NCBI GenBank assembly: GCA_020634165.1
Contig: JACKCF010000001.1
Span: 1,240,001-1,304,000 of the forward strand
Direction of reading: 5' to 3'
Length of the DNA: 64,000 nt
Source: Anaerolineaceae bacterium
Lineage (GTDB): Bacteria > Chloroflexota > Anaerolineae > Aggregatilineales > Phototrophicaceae
Part shown: in pieces, positions 42,194 through 50,369 of the stretch
How positions within the stretch are numbered: the stretch's first letter is position 1
How the letters are laid out: the number at the start of each line of letters is the position of its first letter
Translations under genes and position numbers: made by a program
Notes under the pieces: generated by a model
Told to the model about the DNA's origin: nothing
Databases searched by the model: none
The model's input: only the letters and a program-made list of their open reading frames with translations

Positions 42194-42528
42194 TGGTTCC
42201 TTTGTCTTGGTATCTGATCGTCGCAGCCGCGTTATTCAGCATCGGTGTCTTTGGTGTGCTGTCGCGGCGCAACGGTGTCGCCGTGTTGATGGGCATCGAG
42301 CTGATGCTCAATGCGGTCAATATCAACCTGGTGGCCTTTTGGCGCTATAACACCACCATCGCCAGCGTGACCGAACCCGTCCCTAGCGAGTTGAACGGTG
42401 TTGTCTTCGCCGCATTCATGTTTGTGGTGGCTGCTGCCGAGGTTGCTGTTGGCCTGGCGATCATTATTACTGTCTATCGGAATTGGCGCTCGGTCATTCC
42501 TGAAGAAGCCGATACGCTGAGAGGATAG
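42193..42528 (+). CDS. nuoK: NADH-quinone oxidoreductase subunit K
   Basis: NuoK (111 residues, three helices) is related to MrpC and carries two buried glutamates of the proton path: one in GIELMLNAVNINLVAF and one in AAAEVAVGLAIIITVYR. Both are present. It is coupled to nuoJ by the TAATG overlap and is followed by nuoL after six bases. Confidence 0.96.
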   Translation: MVPLSWYLIVAAALFSIGVFGVLSRRNGVAVLMGIELMLNAVNINLVAFWRYNTTIASVTEPVPSELNGVVFAAFMFVVAAAEVAVGLAIIITVYRNWRSVIPEEADTLRG

Positions 42529-42534
42529 GGCTGA

Positions 42535-44946
42535 ATGAATCTTGTGGAATTGCCACTGATTAACTTATCTGATCCCAATACGCTGCCCTGGCTGATTCCC
42601 GTCGGGCCGCTGCTGGCGTTCTTTATCATTACGCTGCTGACCAACCGTGCCAGGTGGACGCCGGCGACCGACCATGCTTATGGCGGACATCACCCGGATT
42701 ACGAAGGCATGGACGTGCCGATTGTGACCGATTGGAGCCGCATCATCAGCATTACGGTTGGCCTTAGCGGTGTGATCGCGGCCTTGCTCATCGCCTTCAA
42801 TCTGGTGGGGCAGGCGCTGGCGATTGGTGCTGGCCATTTCGGTGAAGGCGAAGAAGTCTTTAAGAGTTCGATTGAATGGTTGGCGGCTGGTGACAGCCCC
42901 TTCCGCCTTGGCGTCTTAGTTGACCCGCTAACGCTGGCGATGCTGGTCATGGTGCCGATTGCGGTGCTGTGTATCTTCATCTATAGCATTGGCTATATGG
43001 CGCACGATCCACGTCAATCACGCTTCTTCGCGCTCATCAGCCTGTTCGCAGGGGCCATGCTGACGCTGGTTGTCGCTGATAACCTGCTGCTGCTCTTCGT
43101 CGGCTGGGAAGTCATGGGTGTGTGTTCTTACATGCTCATCGGCTTCTGGTTTGAAAAAGAGAGCGCTTACAAAGCAGCCATCAAAGCGTTTACCGTCACC
43201 CGTGTGGCCGATGTGGTCATGCTGCTCGGTATCGCTTACCTCTACAGCGTCGCCGGAACGCTCAATTTCCGTGAGATTCTCTTTGATCCTGAAAAACTTG
43301 AAATGCTCGCTGGAACTCCGGCGATTATTTTTGGTAGCTGGGGCTTTAGTGCCGCTGGTTTAATCGGCACACTGCTGATCGTGGGTACGATTGGTAAATC
43401 AGCCCAGTTCCCGCTGCACGTCTGGTTGCCGGACGCGATGGAAGGCCCGACACCCGTTAGCGCGATGATCCACGCAGCGGCGATGGTGAGTGCCGGTATC
43501 TATGCCATCATTCGTATGTACCCGCTGTTTGTCGGCGCTGGCGAAGTCTTTGGCGCAGCAGACCCGCATCATGGTATTTTCTCGCAGCCGTTACTGCTAA
43601 TGGCGATTGTCGGTAGCTTTACGGCGCTTTTCTCGGCGACGATGGCTGTTGCCCAGAACGACGTCAAAGCGGTGCTGGCTTACTCGACCATCTCGCAGCT
43701 TGGCTTCATGATGGCAGCCCTCGGCATTGGTGCCTATATCGCGGCTGCCTTCCACCTGATTACGCACGCATTCTTCAAAGCGCTGTTGTTTATGGCTTCC
43801 GGCTCGGTCATCCATGCGATGGAGCATGGCGAGCATCACGTTCATGAACATCATGCACACGGGCATGGGCACGATAATCACCATGCGCCGCATGGTAATG
43901 CAGATGTTGCGGAAGAACACAGCATCGAGGTTCATGAACATCCGTTTGATCCGCAGGATATGCGCAACATGGGTGGCCTCTCCAAGAAGATTCCGGTCAC
44001 GTTCTACGCTTTCCTGGCGGGTGGTTTCTCGCTGGCTGGCTTCCCGTTGATTACAGCGGGCTTCTGGTCAAAGGATGAAATCCTGGCAGATGCCTGGTTG
44101 GGAACAAGCGAAGGCTTTGGCCCACATGCGCTGGTTTTCTTCATGCTGGCGATAGCGGCTTTCCTGACCGCGTTCTACACCATGCGCCAGATCGGCCTGA
44201 CCTTCTGGGGCAATGCGCGTACAGAAGAAGCTGAACACGCTGGTCTGGGTGGCCCGCGCAACATCGTGTCCATCACGATGCAACTGCCGCTGATTATCCT
44301 GACCTTCTTCGCACTGTTCGCTGGTTTTGTCGGCGTACCGACTGACTTCCCGATTCTGGGCAGCATCTTCTCACCGGATCACAACTTCTTCCATCATCTG
44401 GTGATTTACACACTGCCGCATCTGGAAGTGTTCCATCCAGACCCGCCGCCGTTCAATTTGATTCCGGTCCTGACCTCGTTTGCGGTCGCACTGGGTGGTA
44501 TCTGGTTGGGTTGGCGCATGTACTGGCGCAAGCCGCTGCTCGCAGGGCAGGAAGACCCCATGATTAATATCCTGGGGCGCACGGTCTATACGACCCTGCA
44601 AAATCGCTATTACATGGACCAGTTGTACGAAGTAATGCTGGTACGTCCATCCAAGTGGATCGCGCATCAAGTCAATGTCTTGCTCGACAAGGGCATTATC
44701 GACGGCTTCCTGCACTTTCTTGCGCATGCGTTCACCTGGCTGGGTGACCTGATGAAAGTCTTAAACAAGTGGCTGATTGACGGTGTCGGTGATGGCATCC
44801 CGCGCGGTATCTACAACCTGGGTGGTTGGCTGCGCGGCTCACAAACAGGACGTGTGCAGCAGTATCTGCTGGCGGTCCTGGTGATGGTACTCATGATCGG
44901 CCTGTTCTTCGCGCTGACTGCTAGCAGCGCGGTGGCCGTGCAGTAG
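42535..44946 (+). CDS. nuoL: NADH-quinone oxidoreductase subunit L, with a His-rich loop
   Basis: NuoL is the distal antiporter-like proton-pumping subunit with the long lateral helix. At 803 residues it is much longer than the common size of about 610-660. Key segments: LLLLFVGWEVMGVCSYMLIGFW (TM5 glutamate), GKSAQFPLHVWLPDAMEGPTPVSAMIHAA (TM7 lysine) and NDVKAVLAYSTISQLGFM. Residues 427-469 form an insertion with 16 histidines in 43 positions, just before DMRNMGGL. A second enlargement lies at the N-terminus, where an extended hydrophilic loop follows the first helix. The C-terminus keeps the lateral helix and final anchor. Confidence 0.95.
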   Translation: MNLVELPLINLSDPNTLPWLIPVGPLLAFFIITLLTNRARWTPATDHAYGGHHPDYEGMDVPIVTDWSRIISITVGLSGVIAALLIAFNLVGQALAIGAGHFGEGEEVFKSSIEWLAAGDSPFRLGVLVDPLTLAMLVMVPIAVLCIFIYSIGYMAHDPRQSRFFALISLFAGAMLTLVVADNLLLLFVGWEVMGVCSYMLIGFWFEKESAYKAAIKAFTVTRVADVVMLLGIAYLYSVAGTLNFREILFDPEKLEMLAGTPAIIFGSWGFSAAGLIGTLLIVGTIGKSAQFPLHVWLPDAMEGPTPVSAMIHAAAMVSAGIYAIIRMYPLFVGAGEVFGAADPHHGIFSQPLLLMAIVGSFTALFSATMAVAQNDVKAVLAYSTISQLGFMMAALGIGAYIAAAFHLITHAFFKALLFMASGSVIHAMEHGEHHVHEHHAHGHGHDNHHAPHGNADVAEEHSIEVHEHPFDPQDMRNMGGLSKKIPVTFYAFLAGGFSLAGFPLITAGFWSKDEILADAWLGTSEGFGPHALVFFMLAIAAFLTAFYTMRQIGLTFWGNARTEEAEHAGLGGPRNIVSITMQLPLIILTFFALFAGFVGVPTDFPILGSIFSPDHNFFHHLVIYTLPHLEVFHPDPPPFNLIPVLTSFAVALGGIWLGWRMYWRKPLLAGQEDPMINILGRTVYTTLQNRYYMDQLYEVMLVRPSKWIAHQVNVLLDKGIIDGFLHFLAHAFTWLGDLMKVLNKWLIDGVGDGIPRGIYNLGGWLRGSQTGRVQQYLLAVLVMVLMIGLFFALTASSAVAVQ

Positions 44947-44955
44947 GAGATAGGC

Positions 44956-46650
44956 ATGATCGATTTTAGTATCTTTGGCATCGACCCGCTGCAAGTCCTC
45001 ATTTTGCTGCCTGCAATAGGCGCAGTGGTAGTTGGTGCATTCTTCCGGCAAATATGGATAGCCCGAATTGGTGCACTGGCCTTCTCGCTGGTCACGATGG
45101 CGTTGGCGATTGTCGTTTTCTTCGTCTACCAGAACAATGCGGAGTCCGTGAATTACGGCTACCTCATGTTTAGCCAGCCTGTTCCCTGGTTCGAGGTACT
45201 TGGGTCACAGGCGGCATTTGGCATCGATGGCATCAGCGCCGCCATGATCCTGCTGACGGGTATCCTGTCACCGTTAGCCATCCTGGTTAGCTGGGAAGTA
45301 ACCGACCGCGCCCCCATGCACCTGGCACTGCTGCTGCTATTTGAAGTCGGCAGTATGGGCGTCTTTGCCACAACCGACCTGATGATCTTCTTCCTTTTCT
45401 ATGAACTCAGTCTGGTCCCGATGTACTTCCTGATCAACCAGTGGGGTAGCCCTGGTGGTCGCCTGTACGCCTCGACCAAGTTTATGATTTACTCCATCGG
45501 CGGTACGCTCGGCATGCTGCTGGCGACCCAGCTCATCGGCTGGTCATCCTCACTGGCAACGCCGGAGATGGCCGCGCAGGTTCAGGGTGTTCTGCCTGGT
45601 TTTGAAGCCGGAATGCACACCTACAGCATGCAGGCCCTATCGGTCCTGTGGCCGCAGTTGAGCAACAGCGTAGGTGTTAGCTTCCTGGGCACGTCGATTG
45701 AGACCGTCAAGGCGCTGGCTTTCCTCGGCTTCTTCGTGGCCTTCGCCATCAAAGTGCCGATCTGGCCGTTCCATACATGGCTGCCGGATGCGCATGGTGA
45801 AGCGCCGACCGCTGGCTCGATGCTGCTGGCTGGCGTCATGCTGAAGTTGGGTGCTTACGGTTTCATCCGTCTGGTTGTGCCGCTGTTCCCCGATGTCTGG
45901 ATTAGTGAAGTTTTCCTTGGCATGAACTTCGCGACCATGTTCGCGATTCTGTCGATGCTCGGTATTGTGTTGGGTGCGTTCGCAGCCTTTGGCCAGAACG
46001 ACATCAAGCGCCTGGTCGCGTATAGCTCGGTCAATCACATGGGCTTCGTCGGTATGGGCGTGGCAGTGATGGCGCTGCTCTATGGTCAGGCGTGGCAGGC
46101 TGCCCAGACGGGCAGTGGCACCTTAACCGCCGATGCCCTGCAAACGGGCATCATTGCGACGAACGGTGCGGTCATGCAGATGTTCAATCATGGCCTGAGC
46201 GCGGCGGGTATGTTCTTGCTCGCAGGTGGCTTGTATCACAAGACGCACACGCGCGACATGACCCAATACGGTGGTTTGTGGGTGCGCGCCCCAATCTTTG
46301 GCGGCATCTTCATCTTCACCAGTATGGCCAGCCTCGGCCTGCCAGGTCTGAATGGCTTCATTGGCGAATTCCTGGTGGTTCGCGGCTCCTGGCCGATTTT
46401 CACTGCGCTCACAGCGATCTCGATGGTGGGCCTGCTCTTTACAGGTAGCTACATCCTCAAAGGTATTCGCGCGGTACTGCATGGGCCATTCAACCTTAAA
46501 TGGCGCGATTATCACCTCGAACTGCACTATAACGAGATGTGGGCCATCGCTCCGTTGATGGTATTGATGCTGATTACCGGTATCCTGCCGAACTGGATTC
46601 TGCTGACGATAAACGGCAGTGTGACCGCGTTATTGAACGGGATAGGGTAA
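44956..46650 (+). CDS. nuoM: NADH-quinone oxidoreductase subunit M, copy 1
   Basis: NuoM (564 residues) is one of the antiporter-like proton-pumping subunits. All key charges are present: Glu150 (FYELSLVPMYFLI, TM5), Lys266 (AIKVPIWPFHTWLPDAHGEAP, TM7), Lys297 (LAGVMLKLGAYG, TM8) and a TM12 glutamate in GFIGEFLVV. FGIDGIS near residue 88 and GQNDIKRLVAYSSVNHMGFV are family signatures. It is directly followed by a second, diverged nuoM. Confidence 0.96.
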   Translation: MIDFSIFGIDPLQVLILLPAIGAVVVGAFFRQIWIARIGALAFSLVTMALAIVVFFVYQNNAESVNYGYLMFSQPVPWFEVLGSQAAFGIDGISAAMILLTGILSPLAILVSWEVTDRAPMHLALLLLFEVGSMGVFATTDLMIFFLFYELSLVPMYFLINQWGSPGGRLYASTKFMIYSIGGTLGMLLATQLIGWSSSLATPEMAAQVQGVLPGFEAGMHTYSMQALSVLWPQLSNSVGVSFLGTSIETVKALAFLGFFVAFAIKVPIWPFHTWLPDAHGEAPTAGSMLLAGVMLKLGAYGFIRLVVPLFPDVWISEVFLGMNFATMFAILSMLGIVLGAFAAFGQNDIKRLVAYSSVNHMGFVGMGVAVMALLYGQAWQAAQTGSGTLTADALQTGIIATNGAVMQMFNHGLSAAGMFLLAGGLYHKTHTRDMTQYGGLWVRAPIFGGIFIFTSMASLGLPGLNGFIGEFLVVRGSWPIFTALTAISMVGLLFTGSYILKGIRAVLHGPFNLKWRDYHLELHYNEMWAIAPLMVLMLITGILPNWILLTINGSVTALLNGIG

Positions 46651-46654
46651 ACGC

Positions 46655-48376
46655 ATGGATTTTGGTTTTGACGTCATTTCGCTCATCATCGCCATACCCA
46701 CGATTGCTGGCGTTATCCTGCTGTTCATGCCGCCGACAAACCGTGACATGATTCGCGGTGTGGCGATTACGGCAGCGATAGCAACACTGGGGCTGTCACT
46801 GGTTGTTTTCCTCAGCTATAACGCGATGGTCGCTGATGGGGCGGTTCTTACTGGGCAACCCGCTTTCGATCAGAGTATCGGTGCAAGTACGGCCACCCAG
46901 GCCTTTAGTGAGGGCCTGATCTTTGAAGCGCGCTATACCTGGATCGAGTCGCTAGGTATTTCATGGCACGTAGGTGTTGATGGCCTCAACGCGCCGATGG
47001 TGCTGCTAACGGGTATGGTTGCCGTCGCGGGTGTGCTTATTTCCTGGAATATTCAGGATCGCTTGCGCGAGTTCTACGCCTTCTTCATGCTGCTGGTTGC
47101 GGGTGTGTTGGGCGTTTTCGTCGCCGTTGATCTCTTTATGCTGTTCTTCTTCTATGAATTAGCGATCTTCCCCATGTACCTGCTGATTGCAGGCTGGGGC
47201 TGGGTCGAACTGCGCGACTACGCCAGTATGAAGCTGACGCTCTATATTCTGATCGGCTCTGTGGTGGCGTTGGTTGGCGCGATTGCCATGTACTTCTTCG
47301 CGGGCAGTTACTTCAACAGCCCGGATGGCAGCGCTATCCTACAGGCAGCCATTGAAAGCGGCCTGTTGCCAGCCGGAAGCACCGCTTACAGCTTCAATCT
47401 CGTTCAGCTAACGCTCGCCGCAGAAAATGGTCTGTTCAGTGTGGGCGGTTATCTGGGTGTGGATGTGCTGACGTTCGGTACCTTCTGGTTCCCGTTCATC
47501 TTCATCGGCTTCGCGACGTTGGCTGGTGTGTTCCCATTCCACAACTGGTCACCAGATGGCCACGTAGCAGCACCGACTGCTGTTTCTATGATTCACGCGG
47601 GTGTGCTGATGAAGCTCGGTGCTTATGCGGCATTGCGCGCGGGTGTTCAACTGATGCCAGGTGGCGCGGAACTGCACTTGCCCTGGATTGTCTTCCTGAC
47701 GCTCATTAACGTGGTCTACGGCGCACTGATCGCCTTCCGACAGCGCGACTTCAAGTATGTGATTGGTTTCTCGTCAGTCAGCCATATGGGTCTGGTCAGT
47801 ATGGGCTGGGCTACCATGAACATGACGGGTATGACTGGCGCGGGCTTACAAATGTTCAGTCATGGTGCGATGACGGCGCTCTTCTTCGGTTGTGTCGGTA
47901 TGGTTTATGACCGCGCCCACACGCGCGACATCCCCAGTCTGGGCGGCTTTATCAAGCAGATGCCCTGGGTTGGTGTGGCCTTCATCGTCGGCGGTCTGAC
48001 GAGTATGGGTATGCCTGGTTTTAGCGGCTTTGTCGCGGAATTCCCGATTTTCCAGGGTATGTGGGAAGCTTCAGAAAAAGTATCGCTGCACATCGGTGAT
48101 TTCACACTATCGAATTATTACGGTCCAATCGTCATACTGGCTGCACTCGGTATCGTCGTGACAGCGGCCTATGTGCTGCGTGTGACGGGGCAGGTATTCT
48201 TTGGCGACTTTGATGCCAAGCGATATCCGGAGGTCGGTAATATCGCCGTGACGGACCGCATCATCTTGATTTTGTTGGGTGTGCCGCTGTTGATCCTGGG
48301 CCTGTATCCACAGATTATGGCGCCCATGATTTCGGAGGGCCTCAAGCCGATTGTCATGCTGCTAGGGGGTATGTAA
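46655..48376 (+). CDS. nuoM: NADH-quinone oxidoreductase subunit M, copy 2, TM7 lysine missing
   Basis: This second NuoM-type subunit (573 residues) starts four bases after the first. It keeps VGVDGLNAPMVLL, Glu168 (FFYELAIFPMYLLI, TM5), Lys320 (HAGVLMKLGAYA, TM8), QRDFKYVIGFSSVSHMGLV and the TM12 glutamate (GFVAEFPIFQG). At the TM7 position it reads FATLAGVFPFHNWSPDGH, with Leu289 (codon ttg at 47519-47521) where the first copy has Lys266. An extra segment around residues 62-105 lengthens the loop before the GVDG motif. It may add a pumping unit or a structural spacer; loss of the TM7 lysine makes ordinary pumping uncertain. Confidence 0.93.
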   Translation: MDFGFDVISLIIAIPTIAGVILLFMPPTNRDMIRGVAITAAIATLGLSLVVFLSYNAMVADGAVLTGQPAFDQSIGASTATQAFSEGLIFEARYTWIESLGISWHVGVDGLNAPMVLLTGMVAVAGVLISWNIQDRLREFYAFFMLLVAGVLGVFVAVDLFMLFFFYELAIFPMYLLIAGWGWVELRDYASMKLTLYILIGSVVALVGAIAMYFFAGSYFNSPDGSAILQAAIESGLLPAGSTAYSFNLVQLTLAAENGLFSVGGYLGVDVLTFGTFWFPFIFIGFATLAGVFPFHNWSPDGHVAAPTAVSMIHAGVLMKLGAYAALRAGVQLMPGGAELHLPWIVFLTLINVVYGALIAFRQRDFKYVIGFSSVSHMGLVSMGWATMNMTGMTGAGLQMFSHGAMTALFFGCVGMVYDRAHTRDIPSLGGFIKQMPWVGVAFIVGGLTSMGMPGFSGFVAEFPIFQGMWEASEKVSLHIGDFTLSNYYGPIVILAALGIVVTAAYVLRVTGQVFFGDFDAKRYPEVGNIAVTDRIILILLGVPLLILGLYPQIMAPMISEGLKPIVMLLGGM

Positions 48377-48379
48377 TCA

Positions 48380-49924
48380 ATGCCTGAATTTGATTTTCTC
48401 GCCAGCCTGCCTGCGATCTCGGTAGAGATTGGCCTTACTATACTGGCGATTGTGCTGGTCTTTCTGGAGTCCTACCTCAGCAAAGAGAATCGGCGCAATA
48501 TCGCCTATGTAGCGGCTGTCAGTCTGGCGTTCCTGGCTGCTGCGCCAGTCATCTGGTCACCAACCGCAGAAACATCCGGTTTGTACTGGGGCGGCATGGT
48601 CCGCTATGACGCCTTCGGCAGCATCTTTAAGATGATGATTCTGCTGGCGGCATCTCTCGTCACCCTGATGGCGATTGATGACAAAGGCGTACATCGTAAG
48701 ACCGAATTCCATCTGGTGATCGTTGTTGCCAGCCTGGGTGCGTCGCTTTTGGTCAGCGCTGCTGATCTGATTATGCTGTTCGTCGCGCTGGAAACCCTGT
48801 CGGTTCCGCTGTACATCCTGGCGGCTTACAACCGCACTGACCGCGAAAGTGCTGAAAGTGGTATTAAATACTTCCTGTTTGGTTCATTCGCTTCAGCATT
48901 GCTGCTGTATGGCTTTAGCCTGCTGTATGGCTTTACCTCGACCACCAGCCTGGATGGTATCGCCGCTGCGCTGTCGCAGGGTGGTGATCTGGTCGCCGTA
49001 TTGGTCGCGCTGGTGCTGGTGATCGCTGGCTTTGGCTTCAAGATCAGCGCTGTGCCGTTCCACTTCTGGACGCCCGATGTTTACCAGGGCGCTCCGACGC
49101 CTGTTACGGGCTTCCTGAGCGTGGCCTCAAAAGCAGCGAGTTTCGCTGTGCTGGTGCGCTTCCTGAATGCAGTCTTCCCTGGAACGGTCATCGTGGATGG
49201 CCAATCCATTCAGCAGTTCTGGGTCGCTTTTGTGAGCGTCGCTGCCGTTGCCTCGATGACCTTCGGCAATATCCTGGCCCTGCGCCAGAGCAACATCAAG
49301 CGTATGTTGGCTTACTCGTCGATTGCACAGGCGGGTTACACACTGATAGGTGTGGCCGCCTTGCAAGGTGGTACAACGCTCGATCAGGGCGTTAACCTGG
49401 GTGTTGCGCTCGGCATCAGCTCGGTTGCCTTCTACATGTTCATGTATACCTTCTCAAATCTGCTCATTTTTGCAGGTATCGTCGTGGTCACTGAACATGT
49501 CGGCAGCGAAGACCTCAGCGATTACGCGGGCTTGCAGCGCCGCAATCCCTGGTTGGCCCTGGCAATGGCCATCGGTATCCTGTCCCTGGCTGGTATTCCG
49601 CCGGCGGCTGGTTTCTTCGGCAAGTTTTTCCTGTTCCAGGCCGCTGTTGAAAGTAACCTGACAGCACTCGCCATCATCGGTGTGCTGAACGCCATCATTG
49701 CCCTTTACTACTACCTGGTCGTCATCAAGATTATGTACGTTGATAAAGGCCCGGATGACGACAAGCCCTTCACCATCTCAACACCCTACGCCTGGGCACT
49801 TGGAGTGGCCTCAGTTGTGGTTCTGCTGCTGGGTACCTTCGCCGTAACGCCCATCATTACATGGGCGCGCGAAGGCGCAAACGCCCTGGCACAGGCTGCT
49901 GCGACCATCGTCGCTGGCTTATAA
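48380..49924 (+). CDS. nuoN: NADH-quinone oxidoreductase subunit N
   Basis: NuoN (514 residues) is the antiporter-like subunit nearest the quinone module. Signatures: LFVALETLSVPLYILAAYNR (TM5 glutamate), ESGIKYFLFGSFASALLLYG, GFGFKISAVPFHFWTPDVYQGAPTP (TM7 lysine), RQSNIKRMLAYSSIAQAGY and LAGIPPAAGFFGKFFLF (TM12 lysine, as usual in NuoN). It closes the complex I block. A perfect hairpin follows 6 bases after the stop. Confidence 0.96.
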   Translation: MPEFDFLASLPAISVEIGLTILAIVLVFLESYLSKENRRNIAYVAAVSLAFLAAAPVIWSPTAETSGLYWGGMVRYDAFGSIFKMMILLAASLVTLMAIDDKGVHRKTEFHLVIVVASLGASLLVSAADLIMLFVALETLSVPLYILAAYNRTDRESAESGIKYFLFGSFASALLLYGFSLLYGFTSTTSLDGIAAALSQGGDLVAVLVALVLVIAGFGFKISAVPFHFWTPDVYQGAPTPVTGFLSVASKAASFAVLVRFLNAVFPGTVIVDGQSIQQFWVAFVSVAAVASMTFGNILALRQSNIKRMLAYSSIAQAGYTLIGVAALQGGTTLDQGVNLGVALGISSVAFYMFMYTFSNLLIFAGIVVVTEHVGSEDLSDYAGLQRRNPWLALAMAIGILSLAGIPPAAGFFGKFFLFQAAVESNLTALAIIGVLNAIIALYYYLVVIKIMYVDKGPDDDKPFTISTPYAWALGVASVVVLLLGTFAVTPIITWAREGANALAQAAATIVAGL

Positions 49925-49930
49925 TCTCAT

Positions 49931-49955
49931 GGATCGCCAGCGTCATAGGCGATCC
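49931..49955. terminator. Hairpin between nuoN and the ATP synthase genes
   Basis: A perfect 8-bp stem GGATCGCC / GGCGATCC has a 9-base loop. No T-run follows, so it is more likely a processing or transcript-stability element than a strong terminator. Confidence 0.5.
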
Positions 49956-50033
49956 TGAGAATGTGTTGAAGAGGTATAGGTATTGCTGGATGTTTGTGAT
50001 AAAATTCTCAGTCGAAAATCAACGTACATTAAA

Positions 50034-50282
50034 ATGAGTTCCCCACCGCGTCAAAATGGCCTGAATACGAAGGCTTTGGTGGGTGTTGGTGTGCTAGTCG
50101 GGGCAGTAGCTCTCATCGTTGCGTTGTTGGCGCTCCTTGTTGGTATGTGGATAGATGGTCAGTCGGAGCAGCGTGGTCTGGCAACCGTATGTTTATTGGC
50201 GCTCAGTTTTCCAGTCAACCTCTCAGTAATGACCTTTATAGCGTTTAGATTGCTTAAGCGCATGAATGCGTCTAAGCGCTGA
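50034..50282 (+). CDS. AtpI/AtpZ-like small membrane protein
   Basis: This is an 82-residue protein from the ATG at 50034, or 99 from TTG at 49983, which has the better upstream AGAGG. It has two helices, GVGVLVGAVALIVALLALLVGMWID and LATVCLLALSFPVNLSVMTFIAF, with the G...G...VGMWID pattern seen in AtpZ/AtpI proteins that precede Fo genes and assist c-ring assembly or divalent-ion handling. Position before atpB supports this. Sequence similarity is modest. Confidence 0.6.
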   Translation: MSSPPRQNGLNTKALVGVGVLVGAVALIVALLALLVGMWIDGQSEQRGLATVCLLALSFPVNLSVMTFIAFRLLKRMNASKR

Positions 50283-50324
50283 GTAACAACATTCGTTCGC
50301 TAATAATCGAGGAGGTATGTTAAC

Positions 50325-50366
50325 TTGGTAGACTCTACGGTATATCTTGAAAGAGAGGAAGCGTGA
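50325..50366 (+). CDS. Possible 13-codon leader ORF before atpB
   Basis: TTG at 50325 is placed 8 bases after a perfect GGAGGT (50311-50316). The frame reads M-VDSTVYLEREEA and stops with TGA at 50364-50366, three bases before the atpB ATG and in the same frame. The strong ribosome site would otherwise be unused. It could couple translation into atpB. Confidence 0.35.
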   Translation: MVDSTVYLEREEA

Positions 50367-50369
50367 TCA

